A stretch of 54,744 nt of DNA, from assembly GCA_902594255.1 (NCBI GenBank), contig CACJLN010000007.1, forward strand, positions 1 to 54,744, given 5' to 3'. A model generated the notes under the pieces. The model saw only the letters and a list, made by a program, of their open reading frames with translations, did not search any database and was not told the DNA's origin. The position numbers and the translations under genes are program-made. Source of the DNA: an uncultured Pelagibacteraceae bacterium (GTDB taxonomy: Bacteria; Pseudomonadota; Alphaproteobacteria; Pelagibacterales; Pelagibacteraceae). Of the stretch, positions 8,904 through 17,984 are shown one piece after another (the stretch's first letter is position 1; every line of letters begins with the position of its first letter).

Positions 8904-9908
8904 ATGGAAAGAAAACCTTATCACCATTTAGTAGACGGTAGTTTCAGAAATCCTGAGGGTTCGCCAAAAGCTGGTCCTAACATTAGATGGTCCTTCAAAA
9001 TTTTTAATAAAGAAAAAAAGAAACTAGATATGACAGTTCCTAAGGAGCATACAATTGAAAAAAAAAAAGTTTTATCAGATCTAAAGAAATATCAAGAAGA
9101 TGATTATGTGGCTTGGATTGGGCATGCAACGTTTTTAATTAAACTCGGTCAAACTACAATAATCACAGACCCTGTGTTTTCTAAAAACGCTGGCCCACTT
9201 TTTTTTGGCCCAAAAAGATTTACAGAACCAGCACTTAAGCTAAATGAAATTCCTAAAACAGATGTTTTTTTACTTACTCACAATCATTATGACCACCAGG
9301 ATATGAAGACGATAAGAAGATTTCCTTTTAAACAAGTTAAAGTTTTACTTCCACTAAAACTTGGAAAGTATTTTAAAAAAAATGGTTATGAAGATGTAAA
9401 TGAAATGGATTGGTATAATGAAGTTAAAATAAACCAAAGTTTAAAAATTACTCTTTTACCAGCTGTTCATTGGTCAAAAAGAAGTCTTACAGATACGAAC
9501 AAGAGCTTGTGGGGAAGTTTTTTGATTGAATATAAAGGTAAGAAATTATTATTTGGTTGTGATACAGGTGTTGGAAATATCTATAAAGACATAGGTAACA
9601 AATACGGTCCAATTGATCTTACATTTATTAATATTGGAGCATACAATTTTTTTCCAATTATGCCTTATAAAGATAAATCTGTTTATCATACTAATCCTGA
9701 GGAAGCTTTAGAAGTTGCAAAAAATTTAAAAAGCAAAAAAGTAATTGGAATGCATTGGGGTACTTTTGTTTTATCTTTAGAACCTATAATGGAACCACCA
9801 GTAAGATTTAAAGCTAGCGCAGAAAAATATGGCTTTAAAAAAGAAGATGCTATTATTTACAAAATAGGTGAGTTTGGCTCATTAAAGAAACTGCTTAATT
9901 ATAATTAA
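8904..9908 (+). CDS. MBL-fold metal-dependent hydrolase (NAPE-PLD/UlaG-like)
   Basis: 334 residues of the metallo-beta-lactamase fold. AWIGHATFLIKLG starts the first sheet. The zinc motif THNHYDHQD lies near residue 125, further metal-site histidines and aspartate are in PAVHWSKRS and GCDTG, and a final IGMHWGTF follows. The arrangement is that of N-acyl-phosphatidylethanolamine phospholipase D relatives, often annotated as outer-membrane or cytoplasmic MBL hydrolases. No signal peptide is evident. It lies directly downstream of tesA in the same direction, which could suit a lipid-related role, but that is inference. Its 3' end overlaps the convergent SHOCT gene by 4 nt. Confidence 0.88.
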   Translation: MERKPYHHLVDGSFRNPEGSPKAGPNIRWSFKIFNKEKKKLDMTVPKEHTIEKKKVLSDLKKYQEDDYVAWIGHATFLIKLGQTTIITDPVFSKNAGPLFFGPKRFTEPALKLNEIPKTDVFLLTHNHYDHQDMKTIRRFPFKQVKVLLPLKLGKYFKKNGYEDVNEMDWYNEVKINQSLKITLLPAVHWSKRSLTDTNKSLWGSFLIEYKGKKLLFGCDTGVGNIYKDIGNKYGPIDLTFINIGAYNFFPIMPYKDKSVYHTNPEEALEVAKNLKSKKVIGMHWGTFVLSLEPIMEPPVRFKASAEKYGFKKEDAIIYKIGEFGSLKKLLNYN

Positions 9909-10168
9909 TTATCTAATAATTTTTTTTTTGCTTTTTCAAATTCTTCTTGTGTCAAAATACCATCATTTAAAAGTTTATTTAATTTTTCAATTTCATCACT
10001 AAGTTTATTTTCCTCACTCAAGTTCTCCTCAATTTTTTCAGTCTCAATATTTTCATTTGTTTTATTTGCACTTTTAGCACTAAAACCTTTCATTATGGCT
10101 GTAGCACCTAAATATAAAACAAAACCAAGAATTGGTATCACTAGAGCAAAAAAAATTATTTTTTCCAT
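9905..10168 (-). CDS. Small membrane protein with SHOCT domain
   Basis: 87 residues. One N-terminal membrane helix (FFALVIPILGFVLYLGA) is followed by a charged, glutamate-rich linker. A C-terminal SHOCT motif covers residues 59-86, with the pattern IEKLNKLLNDGILTQEEFEK. SHOCT is a short C-terminal oligomerisation-like module found on many membrane proteins; its function here is unknown. It is 3 nt downstream of another small membrane protein gene, so the two are likely co-transcribed. Confidence 0.8.
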   Translation of the reverse strand: MEKIIFFALVIPILGFVLYLGATAIMKGFSAKSANKTNENIETEKIEENLSEENKLSDEIEKLNKLLNDGILTQEEFEKAKKKLLDN

Positions 10169-10171
10169 TAA

Positions 10172-10375
10172 TTAATCCTCATCTTCCTCACGCCAATTTT
10201 TTTCATACATTAACCAAGCAGCATATATAACTGAAAATGTGCCAACTATCATACCATAATCATATCCGGTTTGTCGGTCATACAAATACCAACCTAATTG
10301 TGTGGCACCTATTGGTGGAACTGTAAGAATCATCATTAATATTGCAATTCTGTAAGGATACTTTGGTTTTTTCAC
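10172..10375 (-). CDS. Small two-helix membrane protein, function unknown
   Basis: 67 residues, starting at GTG (10375). Two hydrophobic segments are visible: IAILMMILTVPPIGATQLGW and MIVGTFSVIYAAWLMY. The C-terminus is acidic (WREEDED). I do not recognise the family. It sits directly upstream of the SHOCT gene on the same strand. The 127 nt between it and folD hold a T-rich stretch but no structure I can support. Confidence 0.65.
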   Translation of the reverse strand: MKKPKYPYRIAILMMILTVPPIGATQLGWYLYDRQTGYDYGMIVGTFSVIYAAWLMYEKNWREEDED

Positions 10376-10502
10376 AGTTAAATTAACTTAATTTTAATAA
10401 TCATGAAAGATTAATGTAATTTTAGAGCTTTAAACAATGGTGATGATGGTCACATTAATAACTTTTTTTTCAATTTTTCTAATATCTTTCTTAATTAACT
10501 TA

Positions 10503-11351
10503 TTATTTATCAGCTAATCTTTTAAAACAGTCAATAGTGTTTTTCAATAAACAAGCAATAGTCATTGGACCGACTCCACCTGGAACAGGAGTTAAAGCTT
10601 TAGCATTTCTTGAGACCTCCTCAAATGCTACGTCTCCGACTATTCCTTTATCAGTTTTATTAATACCTACATCAATAACTATTGTATCTTTTTTAACCCA
10701 GTCCCCCTTAACAAGCTCCGGAATACCAACTGCTGCAACTATGATATCTGCTTCCAAACACTCAGCTTTTAAATCTTTTGTTTTTGAATGAGTGATTGTT
10801 ACTGTGCAATTTTCTTTTAAAAGAAGTTGAGCCATTGGTTTCCCATTTAAATTAGACCTACCAATTAGCACTGCTTTTTTTCCACTTAAGTTTGGTTCAA
10901 TTTTTTTTATTAATAAATAACATCCTAATGGAGTACAGGGCACAGAGCTTTCATAACCAGATGAGAGATTTCCTACATTCATTGGGTGAAAACCATCAAC
11001 ATCTTTTGAGGGAACAATCGTTTCTATTACTTTTTTTTTATCAATATGTTTTGGTAAAGGTAGCTGAACTAAAATGCCTGAGACTGTTTCATCATTATTT
11101 AGTTCTTGAATCTTATCTAGTATAACTTTTTCCTCTACAGAGTCTGGATACTTAATCACATCTGATTTTAATCCAACTTCATTTGCAGACTTCTCTTTGT
11201 TTCTTACATAAATTTGACTAGGTGTTAAGTCACCTATTAAAATTACCGTTAAGCCTGGAACTTTATTGTATTTAGCTTTTAAGTCAGAGACTTCTTTTTT
11301 AAGTTCCTCTCTAAGTTCTGCAGCAATTTTCTTTCCGTCAATTAAAATCAT
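10503..11351 (-). CDS. folD: Bifunctional methylene-THF dehydrogenase/cyclohydrolase FolD
   Basis: 282 residues, the usual length. It interconverts 5,10-methylene-THF, methenyl-THF and 10-formyl-THF in one-carbon metabolism, feeding purine synthesis (purH is also in this window). Signatures seen are IYVRNKEKSANEVG (with the catalytic lysine region), GILVQLPLPKHI, the Rossmann turn VLIGRSNLNGKPMAQLLL and PVPGGVGPMTIACLL near the C-terminus. It is preceded by yggT at 3 nt in the minus-strand run hemC-hemD-mscS-yggT-folD. Confidence 0.97.
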   Translation of the reverse strand: MILIDGKKIAAELREELKKEVSDLKAKYNKVPGLTVILIGDLTPSQIYVRNKEKSANEVGLKSDVIKYPDSVEEKVILDKIQELNNDETVSGILVQLPLPKHIDKKKVIETIVPSKDVDGFHPMNVGNLSSGYESSVPCTPLGCYLLIKKIEPNLSGKKAVLIGRSNLNGKPMAQLLLKENCTVTITHSKTKDLKAECLEADIIVAAVGIPELVKGDWVKKDTIVIDVGINKTDKGIVGDVAFEEVSRNAKALTPVPGGVGPMTIACLLKNTIDCFKRLADK

Positions 11352-11354
11352 AAT

Positions 11355-11645
11355 TTAAAAAATTATAGGCGCAATGTAGAGTTTCATACACATTTCTATA
11401 AACCAAATCAATAAAAGTAAAATGATCGGAGAAATATCTAAAGAACCTAAATTGGGTAAAAAACGCCTAATTTTATTTAAAATTGGGTCTGTGAGACGAT
11501 AGGTAAACTCTAAAATTGAATAAACAAATCTATTTTGTGTATTTAAAATATTAAATGCAATCAACCAACTAATTATTACATTGGCTATAACGACATATGA
11601 GTAAAGTTTAAGTATTTGTAGAACCAAATAAAAAATCGCAATCAT
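11355..11645 (-). CDS. YggT family membrane protein
   Basis: 96 residues with two hydrophobic hairpins around residues 1-32 and 68-90. Between them is the family signature FTYRLTDPILNKIRRFLPNL, then GSLDISPIILLLLI. YggT proteins are small inner-membrane proteins with roles proposed in osmotic tolerance and in cell or thylakoid division; the mechanism is unknown. The ATG overlaps the mscS stop as ATGA, which fits joint membrane-stress expression. Confidence 0.9.
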   Translation of the reverse strand: MIAIFYLVLQILKLYSYVVIANVIISWLIAFNILNTQNRFVYSILEFTYRLTDPILNKIRRFLPNLGSLDISPIILLLLIWFIEMCMKLYIAPIIF

Positions 11646-12727
11646 TTTTTTTCAATATAAATTGAAGAACTTGGGAACGCAAAAGATGCTTTATTGTTCT
11701 CTACAATTTGTTTGATTGCTATAGCTAACCTCTCTTTTACTGAGAGCCATTCATTCCAACTGTTTGTTTTTGTAAAACAACGAACATACATATCAATTGA
11801 ACTATCCGAAAATTTATCTACTCTTACAGCAATTCCTATATTTACATCAAAATCCTCACTTTTATTAATATGATCTTCTATTTGATTTCTAATAGTTTTT
11901 AACTGATCAACAGTAGTGTCGTATTGCAGAGTGATTATCCAACTTATTAACCAATTAGATGTTTCACTTACATTTACAACTGCATTTTCAGCAAATTGAA
12001 AATTTGGAATAATCGCTAATGATTTATCAAATTTTCTTATTGTTGTTGATCTAAAGCCAATTTTTTCAACTATACCCTCAATAATTCCATCGACAGAAAT
12101 CCAGTCGCCTATTTTAAATCTTTTTTCCACAAGAACTAAAATTCCAGAAATTAAATTTTTAAATAAGTCTTGAGCACCTAAAGCCACTGCTACTCCAAAC
12201 AAGCCCAATCCTGCAATAATAGGGCCTATTTTAATTCCCCATAATTCTAGTACTGCAGCAAGTCCTAAAATGAATATTAATATTTTTAATGATTTTATAA
12301 TCCATCCAATTAATTCTTTTGTTAAAAGTTTATCTAGACCACTTAAAATATAAGAGACTGGTTCAATGATTTGATGGATTACCCAAAAAATAAGAATGGT
12401 GATCAGGGTTCTGTTTATGGTATCCACAACTTCTCTTCCTTCCATGGAAAAGGTCATATAATAACTTGCAATAAAAAAACCTATAACTATTGGAGTAAAC
12501 TTAGCTGGCCCATCTAACGCAGAAACAAAAGTATCATCAAGCTTATTTGTTGTTCTTTTTGAAATGACCTCTAGTTTCTTTATTATAAGCTTACTAATCA
12601 ATCCTCTAAAAATAAGAAATATTAAAAAAATTCCAATTCCGATTAATATTTGAAATATATCAACACCTAAAATACCTTTACTCCAAACAGACAGAAAAAT
12701 GTCAGAAAAATTATTAATTATTTCCAT
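11642..12727 (-). CDS. Mechanosensitive ion channel, MscS family
   Basis: 361 residues. Several N-terminal transmembrane helices are followed by the pore-lining helix and beta domain entry GLGLFGVAVALGAQDLFKNL and ILVLVEKRFKIGDWISVDG, near residues 170-210. A cytoplasmic mixed alpha/beta domain closes the protein. MscS channels release solutes on hypo-osmotic shock. I chose the ATG at 12727, 2 nt after the hemD stop. A TTG at 12733 would overlap hemD and is less likely. Confidence 0.93.
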   Translation of the reverse strand: MEIINNFSDIFLSVWSKGILGVDIFQILIGIGIFLIFLIFRGLISKLIIKKLEVISKRTTNKLDDTFVSALDGPAKFTPIVIGFFIASYYMTFSMEGREVVDTINRTLITILIFWVIHQIIEPVSYILSGLDKLLTKELIGWIIKSLKILIFILGLAAVLELWGIKIGPIIAGLGLFGVAVALGAQDLFKNLISGILVLVEKRFKIGDWISVDGIIEGIVEKIGFRSTTIRKFDKSLAIIPNFQFAENAVVNVSETSNWLISWIITLQYDTTVDQLKTIRNQIEDHINKSEDFDVNIGIAVRVDKFSDSSIDMYVRCFTKTNSWNEWLSVKERLAIAIKQIVENNKASFAFPSSSIYIEKK

Positions 12728-12729
12728 AA

Positions 12730-13428
12730 TCAAATTTTATATAACAAAAACTCCTCTTCTCCAGGGTTAAAAAGAAAAATCTTTTTCCACTTAATTTCAT
12801 TCAATATTGATGAGGTTTTTTCACCAATACACATTAGATTAGCATTCATCCACTCACCATCTAATTGGTGAACTTTTATAAAATTTAGAAAACTAGATGC
12901 ACTATTCTGGGAATAAACATAAACTATTTCAGGAATATTAAGTTTTAAATCGTCAATAAATTTTTTGTCAAATTTTTGAACATGAAGAGTTCGATAGTTA
13001 ATTACTCTTTTAACATTATAGCCCTCATTTATTAATTGTTGATCAAGATTTGCTGATATAATTTCCCCACTAAAGTAAATTAGTCTTCCTTTTTTTTTAT
13101 CAAAATTTTGTAAAATTAACTCTCTTAAATTTTGGACACTACCACCGGCAGATATAACGTTTTGAAAACCTAAACTTCTTGTTTTTTTTTCAGTTGAGTC
13201 TCCCACACAGAAACATAATATTTTTTTATCAATTTTTTTTGTGTCTAGATGTTTAACTGCGTTTGCACTAGTAAAAATAATGCCTTTAAATTCTGAAAAA
13301 TTTATCTCACCAAAATTAATCCTCTCAACATCTAATAATGGTAGATGAGAAACTTTGTGACCCAATGATTTAAACCTTACAATCATTTCTGAACAATCTT
13401 CTAATGGTCTAGTTAATAAAATATGCAT
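12730..13428 (-). CDS. hemD: Uroporphyrinogen-III synthase HemD
   Basis: 232 residues. It cyclises hydroxymethylbilane with ring-D inversion to uroporphyrinogen III. The sequence shows the opening ILLTRPLEDCSEMIVRFKSLGH, the IIFTSANAVKH strand, CVGDSTEKKTRSLGF, IIYFSGE-like and VYVYSQNSASSFLNFI segments expected for the two-domain fold. The family is poorly conserved, but the position 1 nt after hemC and the length agree. Confidence 0.92.
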   Translation of the reverse strand: MHILLTRPLEDCSEMIVRFKSLGHKVSHLPLLDVERINFGEINFSEFKGIIFTSANAVKHLDTKKIDKKILCFCVGDSTEKKTRSLGFQNVISAGGSVQNLRELILQNFDKKKGRLIYFSGEIISANLDQQLINEGYNVKRVINYRTLHVQKFDKKFIDDLKLNIPEIVYVYSQNSASSFLNFIKVHQLDGEWMNANLMCIGEKTSSILNEIKWKKIFLFNPGEEEFLLYKI

Positions 13429-13429
13429 A

Positions 13430-14347
13430 CTATCTTTTATAAGAATTATTTGATTTTGTTTTTAGACTTTGACCTACTTCGATACCTAATTCTTTAAATC
13501 TATCTAAAGTGCTTGTTTTTTTTTCATAAAATCTGAGCTTTCCATCTAGAGAAAATAATTCAGCTTCTAAAATAATCTTATTTTTGACTATTGTAGCATG
13601 AGCTCCTACCGCAGTTTCACAATCACCTTCTAAAACTTTTAAAATATTTCTTTCAGCGTGTGCTTTTTTATAAGTTTCACTATGATTAATTTTTTTTAAA
13701 ATTGAAATTATCTTATTATCTTTTTCTCTGCATTGTAAAGCTATTACTCCTTGGCCTGCACTTGGAATAATTTCATTAATAGAGAAAACTTCAGAAATTT
13801 CACTATCTAAATTTAGACATCTAACTCCAGCATAAGATAACACTATTGCATCATATGCACCTTCTTTAAGTTTTTTAATTCTTGTATCAATGTTGCCTCT
13901 TATGAGCTTACAAATAATATCAGGTCTCATTTTTTTTATTTGAAATTCACGTCTATATGATGAGGTTCCTATGATTGATTTTAAATTCAGCTCACTAAAT
14001 TTTTTCTTGTTAATAGATAGCAAAATTTCTCTTGGATCATTTCTTTTTAAAAACGTTTCAGTCATAAGTCCTTTTGACTCTAAGACAGGCATATCTTTAA
14101 GTGCATGAATAGCTATATCAATATTTTTATGTAACAATTCTTTTTCTATATTACTTGAAAATAAACCTTTGCCTCCAAACTCAGATAGCCTTTTGTCTTT
14201 AATCAAGTCACCTTTTGTTGTTATTGGTTTTATCAAAATGTCTTGATCATCTAATTCAGTATTTTCAACAATTTTATCTTTTGCCATTTGAGCATAAAGT
14301 AATGCAAGTTTGCTGCCTCTGGAGCCGATTATAATTTTTTTACTCAT
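13430..14347 (-). CDS. hemC: Hydroxymethylbilane synthase (porphobilinogen deaminase) HemC
   Basis: About 305 residues. It polymerises four porphobilinogens into hydroxymethylbilane. Signatures are IIIGSRGSKLALLYAQ at the N-terminus, DIAIHALKDMP, IGTSSYRRE(FQ), IRGNIDTRIKKL and LEGDCETAVGAHA, whose cysteine holds the dipyrromethane cofactor. I chose the ATG at 14347; a TTG one codon upstream is less likely. Divergent from tsaD over about 56 nt, which must hold both promoters. Confidence 0.97.
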   Translation of the reverse strand: MSKKIIIGSRGSKLALLYAQMAKDKIVENTELDDQDILIKPITTKGDLIKDKRLSEFGGKGLFSSNIEKELLHKNIDIAIHALKDMPVLESKGLMTETFLKRNDPREILLSINKKKFSELNLKSIIGTSSYRREFQIKKMRPDIICKLIRGNIDTRIKKLKEGAYDAIVLSYAGVRCLNLDSEISEVFSINEIIPSAGQGVIALQCREKDNKIISILKKINHSETYKKAHAERNILKVLEGDCETAVGAHATIVKNKIILEAELFSLDGKLRFYEKKTSTLDRFKELGIEVGQSLKTKSNNSYKR

Positions 14348-14403
14348 CAATAAATTTATTTCTTTCTTGTATTAGGATTGTACAATTAATAAAAACTATT
14401 TGA

Positions 14404-15477
14404 ATGAGTAAAAAACCCTTAATTCTTGGAATAGAATCTAGCTGCGATGAAACAGCTGCATCTTTGGTTACTGAAAATCATGAGGGAAAACCTGTAGTTT
14501 TATCAAATATAGTATCAAGTCAAATCGACATCCATAAAGAATACGGAGGAGTAGTGCCAGAACTCGCTGCTAGATCTCATGTTGAAAAAATAGATTGGAT
14601 TGTAAAGAAAGCAATTAATGAGAGTAAAAAAAAAATAGATGAAGTTGATGCAATTGCTTCAACAGCTGGACCGGGGCTAGTTGTTTGTCTTTCAGTGGGT
14701 TTAAGTTTCGGCAAAGCTCTAGCAAAATCACTAGATAAACCATTTATTGCAGTCAACCATCTTGAAGGTCATGCACTGAGTCCAAAAATTAGCTCACAAT
14801 TAGATTATCCTTATTTACTTTTATTAATTTCTGGTGGTCATTCACAATTTTTAAATGTCATCAATTTTGGAAAATATAAAAGGCTAGGAACAACGATTGA
14901 TGATGCCTTAGGTGAGGCTTTTGATAAAACTGCAAAGCTTTTAGGAATTGAATTTCCAGGCGGACCTCAGATTGAAGTTTTGGCCCAAAAAGGTGATCCC
15001 AATAAATTTAATTTACCAAAACCAATACTCAACAAGGGAGGTTGTAATTTATCTTTTGCAGGACTTAAAACTGCAGTTTTGAAAATATCAAAAAATATCA
15101 AAAATGAACAAGATAAATTTGATCTTGCAGCCTCTTTTCAAAAAACGATTGAACAAATATTATACAAAAAAACTAAAATTGCATTTGATGAATATGAAAA
15201 ACATTCAAATCTGAAAAAAAAGGTGTTAGTTGTTGCTGGGGGTGTAGCAGCAAATAAGAATATAAGGTCCATGCTCAAAAATTTATGTTCAAATGAAGAT
15301 TATGAGTGTGTTTTTCCTCCAATTGAACTATGCGGTGACAATGCAGCAATGATTGCATTAGTTGGACTTGAAAAATACAAATTAAAAAAATTTGATAAAT
15401 TAGATTTTCCAGCTAAACCTAGATGGGCCTTGGATGAAGCTGCAATCTTTCTAAAGGGAGCTGGAGTAAAGTTATAG
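14404..15477 (+). CDS. tsaD: tRNA threonylcarbamoyladenosine synthase subunit TsaD
   Basis: 357 residues of the Kae1/TsaD ASKHA fold. It transfers threonylcarbamoyl to A37 of ANN-decoding tRNAs. IESSCDETAAS lies at the N-terminus. The metal motif HLEGHA is present, along with LLLISGGHSQ, GTTIDDALGEAFDKTAKLLG, the KTAVL phosphate loop and VVAGGVAANKNIR. The organisation and length are typical. Its end overlaps the convergent glycosyltransferase gene by 6 nt. Confidence 0.97.
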   Translation: MSKKPLILGIESSCDETAASLVTENHEGKPVVLSNIVSSQIDIHKEYGGVVPELAARSHVEKIDWIVKKAINESKKKIDEVDAIASTAGPGLVVCLSVGLSFGKALAKSLDKPFIAVNHLEGHALSPKISSQLDYPYLLLLISGGHSQFLNVINFGKYKRLGTTIDDALGEAFDKTAKLLGIEFPGGPQIEVLAQKGDPNKFNLPKPILNKGGCNLSFAGLKTAVLKISKNIKNEQDKFDLAASFQKTIEQILYKKTKIAFDEYEKHSNLKKKVLVVAGGVAANKNIRSMLKNLCSNEDYECVFPPIELCGDNAAMIALVGLEKYKLKKFDKLDFPAKPRWALDEAAIFLKGAGVKL

Positions 15478-17445
15478 TTCTAAGTTTTGAGGTTTTATTC
15501 CTTCTAGATAATTTTGATATACCTTTTTATAAGCCTTTTCAATATTTTTTGTGTAAATTTCAACTTTAAATAAATTTGATTCTTTTTTGTTGATAGCAAT
15601 TTTCTTTTTTATTTCATCTAAATAATTTTTTTCATTATAAATTTTTATTGCTAAATTTTTATAATCTTCAATATTAGTTACAACAAGTTCATTTAAACTG
15701 ATTGCACTAAGAAGACTTGCGGCTACTCTACTTGCAAATGAGTTACCCTTAAGAGTTAAAACAGGTATACCAACTCGTAATGCATCACTGCAAGTAGTAT
15801 GGGCGTTATAAGGGAAAGTATCTAAAAATAAGTCTGCAAATTTAATTCTTTGAAGATGGTCCTCTAATTTTAAATGTTCAGCAAATATTAATCTATTTGG
15901 ATCAATTCCATTTTTTTTTATTAACGATTTAAGATTATCTTGTGAAAACTTATTATCTTTTAAAAGCCATAAAATACTATTTTCAGTATTATTTAAAATA
16001 TGTATCCAAGCATCAAAGATCATTGGATTTATTTTTTGATGACTATTAAAACAACAAAAAATAAATTTATCCTCTGGAAGACCAAAGGCATCCTTTTTAA
16101 CTATTGAGCTGGAAATTTTTTTATAATTTTCATTGGGCTGGTAAGTATCAGGAAGATAAATGATTTTTTCAGAATAGAATTTTTGTTCATCTGGCTCAAT
16201 TAAAATTTTATCTGCCACTATATAATCTAAACTATTAGATCCTGAAGTACCTGGATAACCTAAGAAATTAATTTGTATCGGAGCTAATCTTTCTAAAAAT
16301 AAATTAAAACGATTGTAGTCACCGGTATGACACATAAAGTCTACTGCAATATCGATTTCTAATTCTCTACACAAATTTAAAGCCTCAAGATCTGACATAA
16401 GACTAATATCCAGGAATTTATCAAAACATTTAAAAATTCTTTTATGTAATGTGTCACCCGATTTAATTTTTGGACCAATGTAAAAACCATATAACTCAAA
16501 TTGTGATCTATCATGCAATTCTAACATCCCAACCATTAAGTGGCCCATTGCGTGTGTTCTAAAATCTGCTGAAAAAAAACCTAACTTTATTTTCTTTGAA
16601 ATTTTCTTTTTAAAAGAAAAGGTTTTTTTATACTTTAACTTATATTCATTTTGCCAAACTTTAGCACATTCAAACTGAATTTTGGGGGAGTCATATAAAG
16701 TAGTAACTGTATAGGGAGGTGATACTTTTTCTTGTTTTATTATTTTATCTTGAATGTGTTTTTTCATCTCAAAAAAATCACTCCATATACACATTCTGCT
16801 TTTTGTTAATTGTATACCCCCAAGTAAAAAAGATTTATCTGGATTTAATATTTGAGCTTTTTCATAACTTTGCAAAGCCAAATCATAACTATTAATCTCT
16901 GCAAATATATCGCCTCTTTGATGATACATTGATGCATTATTCGGTTCTATACTTAAATAATTTTGTATTTCTTCCAAGGCAAGTTTGTGATTCTTAAAAC
17001 TATAATGTATGTCAATTTTACTTTTAATAGCCGGAAGATAGCGTGAATTAAATTTAGTGGATAAATTATAATTTTCTAACGCCTTATCAATTTGTCTCAA
17101 CTTTAAATATACATTTCCTCTGTTATGATAGGTCTCATAATAATCAAATTTTAAATCGATGGCCTTTTGATAGGCTTCTAAAGCCGCATTGAGATCATTT
17201 TTTTTAAAAAAAATATTTCCTAAACTGTTATATCCTTGATAATAATTAGGATTGATTTCAATTGATTTTTTTAGTTGAGTAACAGCCTGATCATATTTTT
17301 TTAACTCAAATAAAATCACACCATATAAGTTTAGTAATTCGTGATTAGGTTTTATTTTTTTAGAAATGTTCAAATATTCCTTTTCAGCCCGAACAAAATT
17401 TCTACTTTTATAAAAATTAAGCAATTTTGATAGTGGATTGTCCAT
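15472..17445 (-). CDS. TPR-containing GT41 glycosyltransferase (SPINDLY/OGT-like)
   Basis: 657 residues. Residues 1-215 are tandem 34-residue TPR units, with pattern YNSLGNIFFKKNDLNAALEAY and similar. Residues 275-650 are a GT41 O-linked sugar transferase: KIKLGFFSADFRTHAMGHLM, PIQINFLGYPGTSGS, FCCFNSHQKINP, the donor-binding LFLDTFPYNAHTTCSDALR, and GIPVLTLKGNSFASRVAAS. OGT and SPINDLY attach GlcNAc or fucose to Ser/Thr of target proteins; the TPRs pick the target. There is no signal peptide, so it is cytoplasmic. A bacterial target cannot be read from the neighbours. The gene is alone, between convergent tsaD and a divergent EVE gene. Confidence 0.93.
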   Translation of the reverse strand: MDNPLSKLLNFYKSRNFVRAEKEYLNISKKIKPNHELLNLYGVILFELKKYDQAVTQLKKSIEINPNYYQGYNSLGNIFFKKNDLNAALEAYQKAIDLKFDYYETYHNRGNVYLKLRQIDKALENYNLSTKFNSRYLPAIKSKIDIHYSFKNHKLALEEIQNYLSIEPNNASMYHQRGDIFAEINSYDLALQSYEKAQILNPDKSFLLGGIQLTKSRMCIWSDFFEMKKHIQDKIIKQEKVSPPYTVTTLYDSPKIQFECAKVWQNEYKLKYKKTFSFKKKISKKIKLGFFSADFRTHAMGHLMVGMLELHDRSQFELYGFYIGPKIKSGDTLHKRIFKCFDKFLDISLMSDLEALNLCRELEIDIAVDFMCHTGDYNRFNLFLERLAPIQINFLGYPGTSGSNSLDYIVADKILIEPDEQKFYSEKIIYLPDTYQPNENYKKISSSIVKKDAFGLPEDKFIFCCFNSHQKINPMIFDAWIHILNNTENSILWLLKDNKFSQDNLKSLIKKNGIDPNRLIFAEHLKLEDHLQRIKFADLFLDTFPYNAHTTCSDALRVGIPVLTLKGNSFASRVAASLLSAISLNELVVTNIEDYKNLAIKIYNEKNYLDEIKKKIAINKKESNLFKVEIYTKNIEKAYKKVYQNYLEGIKPQNLEL

Positions 17446-17568
17446 AATTATATTGTCAATATATTCAAAATATTTTATTTCTTAAACACAATTAATATTT
17501 ACAAATATTAGTTATTACACAAGTTTTATAATAGCTTGTGAAATATAAAAGATATGACCTTTAACTAA

Positions 17569-17982
17569 ATGAAATACTGGTTACTAAAATCCGAACCTGA
17601 TGTTTGGTCTGTCGATCAACAAAAAAACGCTGGTAGCAAAGGCACCCCATGGGATGGCGTACGAAATTACCAAGCAGCAAAGAATATGAAAAATATGAAA
17701 AAGGGTGATCAGTGTTTTTTTTATCATTCTAATATTGGAAAAGAAATTGTTGGAGTGGTTGAAGTTATAAAGGAACATTATTTAGACAAAACTGATAAAT
17801 CTGGTCGATTTGTTGCTGTAACTGTAAAATTTTTAAAAAAATTAAATAAACCAATAAAGCTTGAGGAAATTAAAAAAAACAAGGAATTAGGCCATTTATC
17901 ACTTATAAAACAAAGTCGTTTATCAGTGATGCCAATAGACTCTAAAAGCTGGAAAATCTTGAATAAGATGGGTAACATTTGA
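17569..17982 (+). CDS. EVE (PUA-like) domain protein
   Basis: 137 residues, entirely an EVE domain. The start [14 protein letters not shown] and the motifs [27 protein letters not shown] and [14 protein letters not shown] are characteristic. EVE domains share the YTH/PUA fold and bind modified bases in nucleic acids; partners here are unknown. The following acs reading frame begins 2 nt after this stop (ATG) so the two are probably one transcript. Confidence 0.93.
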   Translation: MKYWLLKSEPDVWSVDQQKNAGSKGTPWDGVRNYQAAKNMKNMKKGDQCFFYHSNIGKEIVGVVEVIKEHYLDKTDKSGRFVAVTVKFLKKLNKPIKLEEIKKNKELGHLSLIKQSRLSVMPIDSKSWKILNKMGNI

Positions 17983-17984
17983 AT

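Noticed and set aside
10437..10517. A 26-codon hydrophobic plus-strand peptide starting MVMMVTLITFF
   Set aside because: It is a single short hydrophobic run in T-rich sequence, overlaps folD and has no ribosome site or family; chance is likely.
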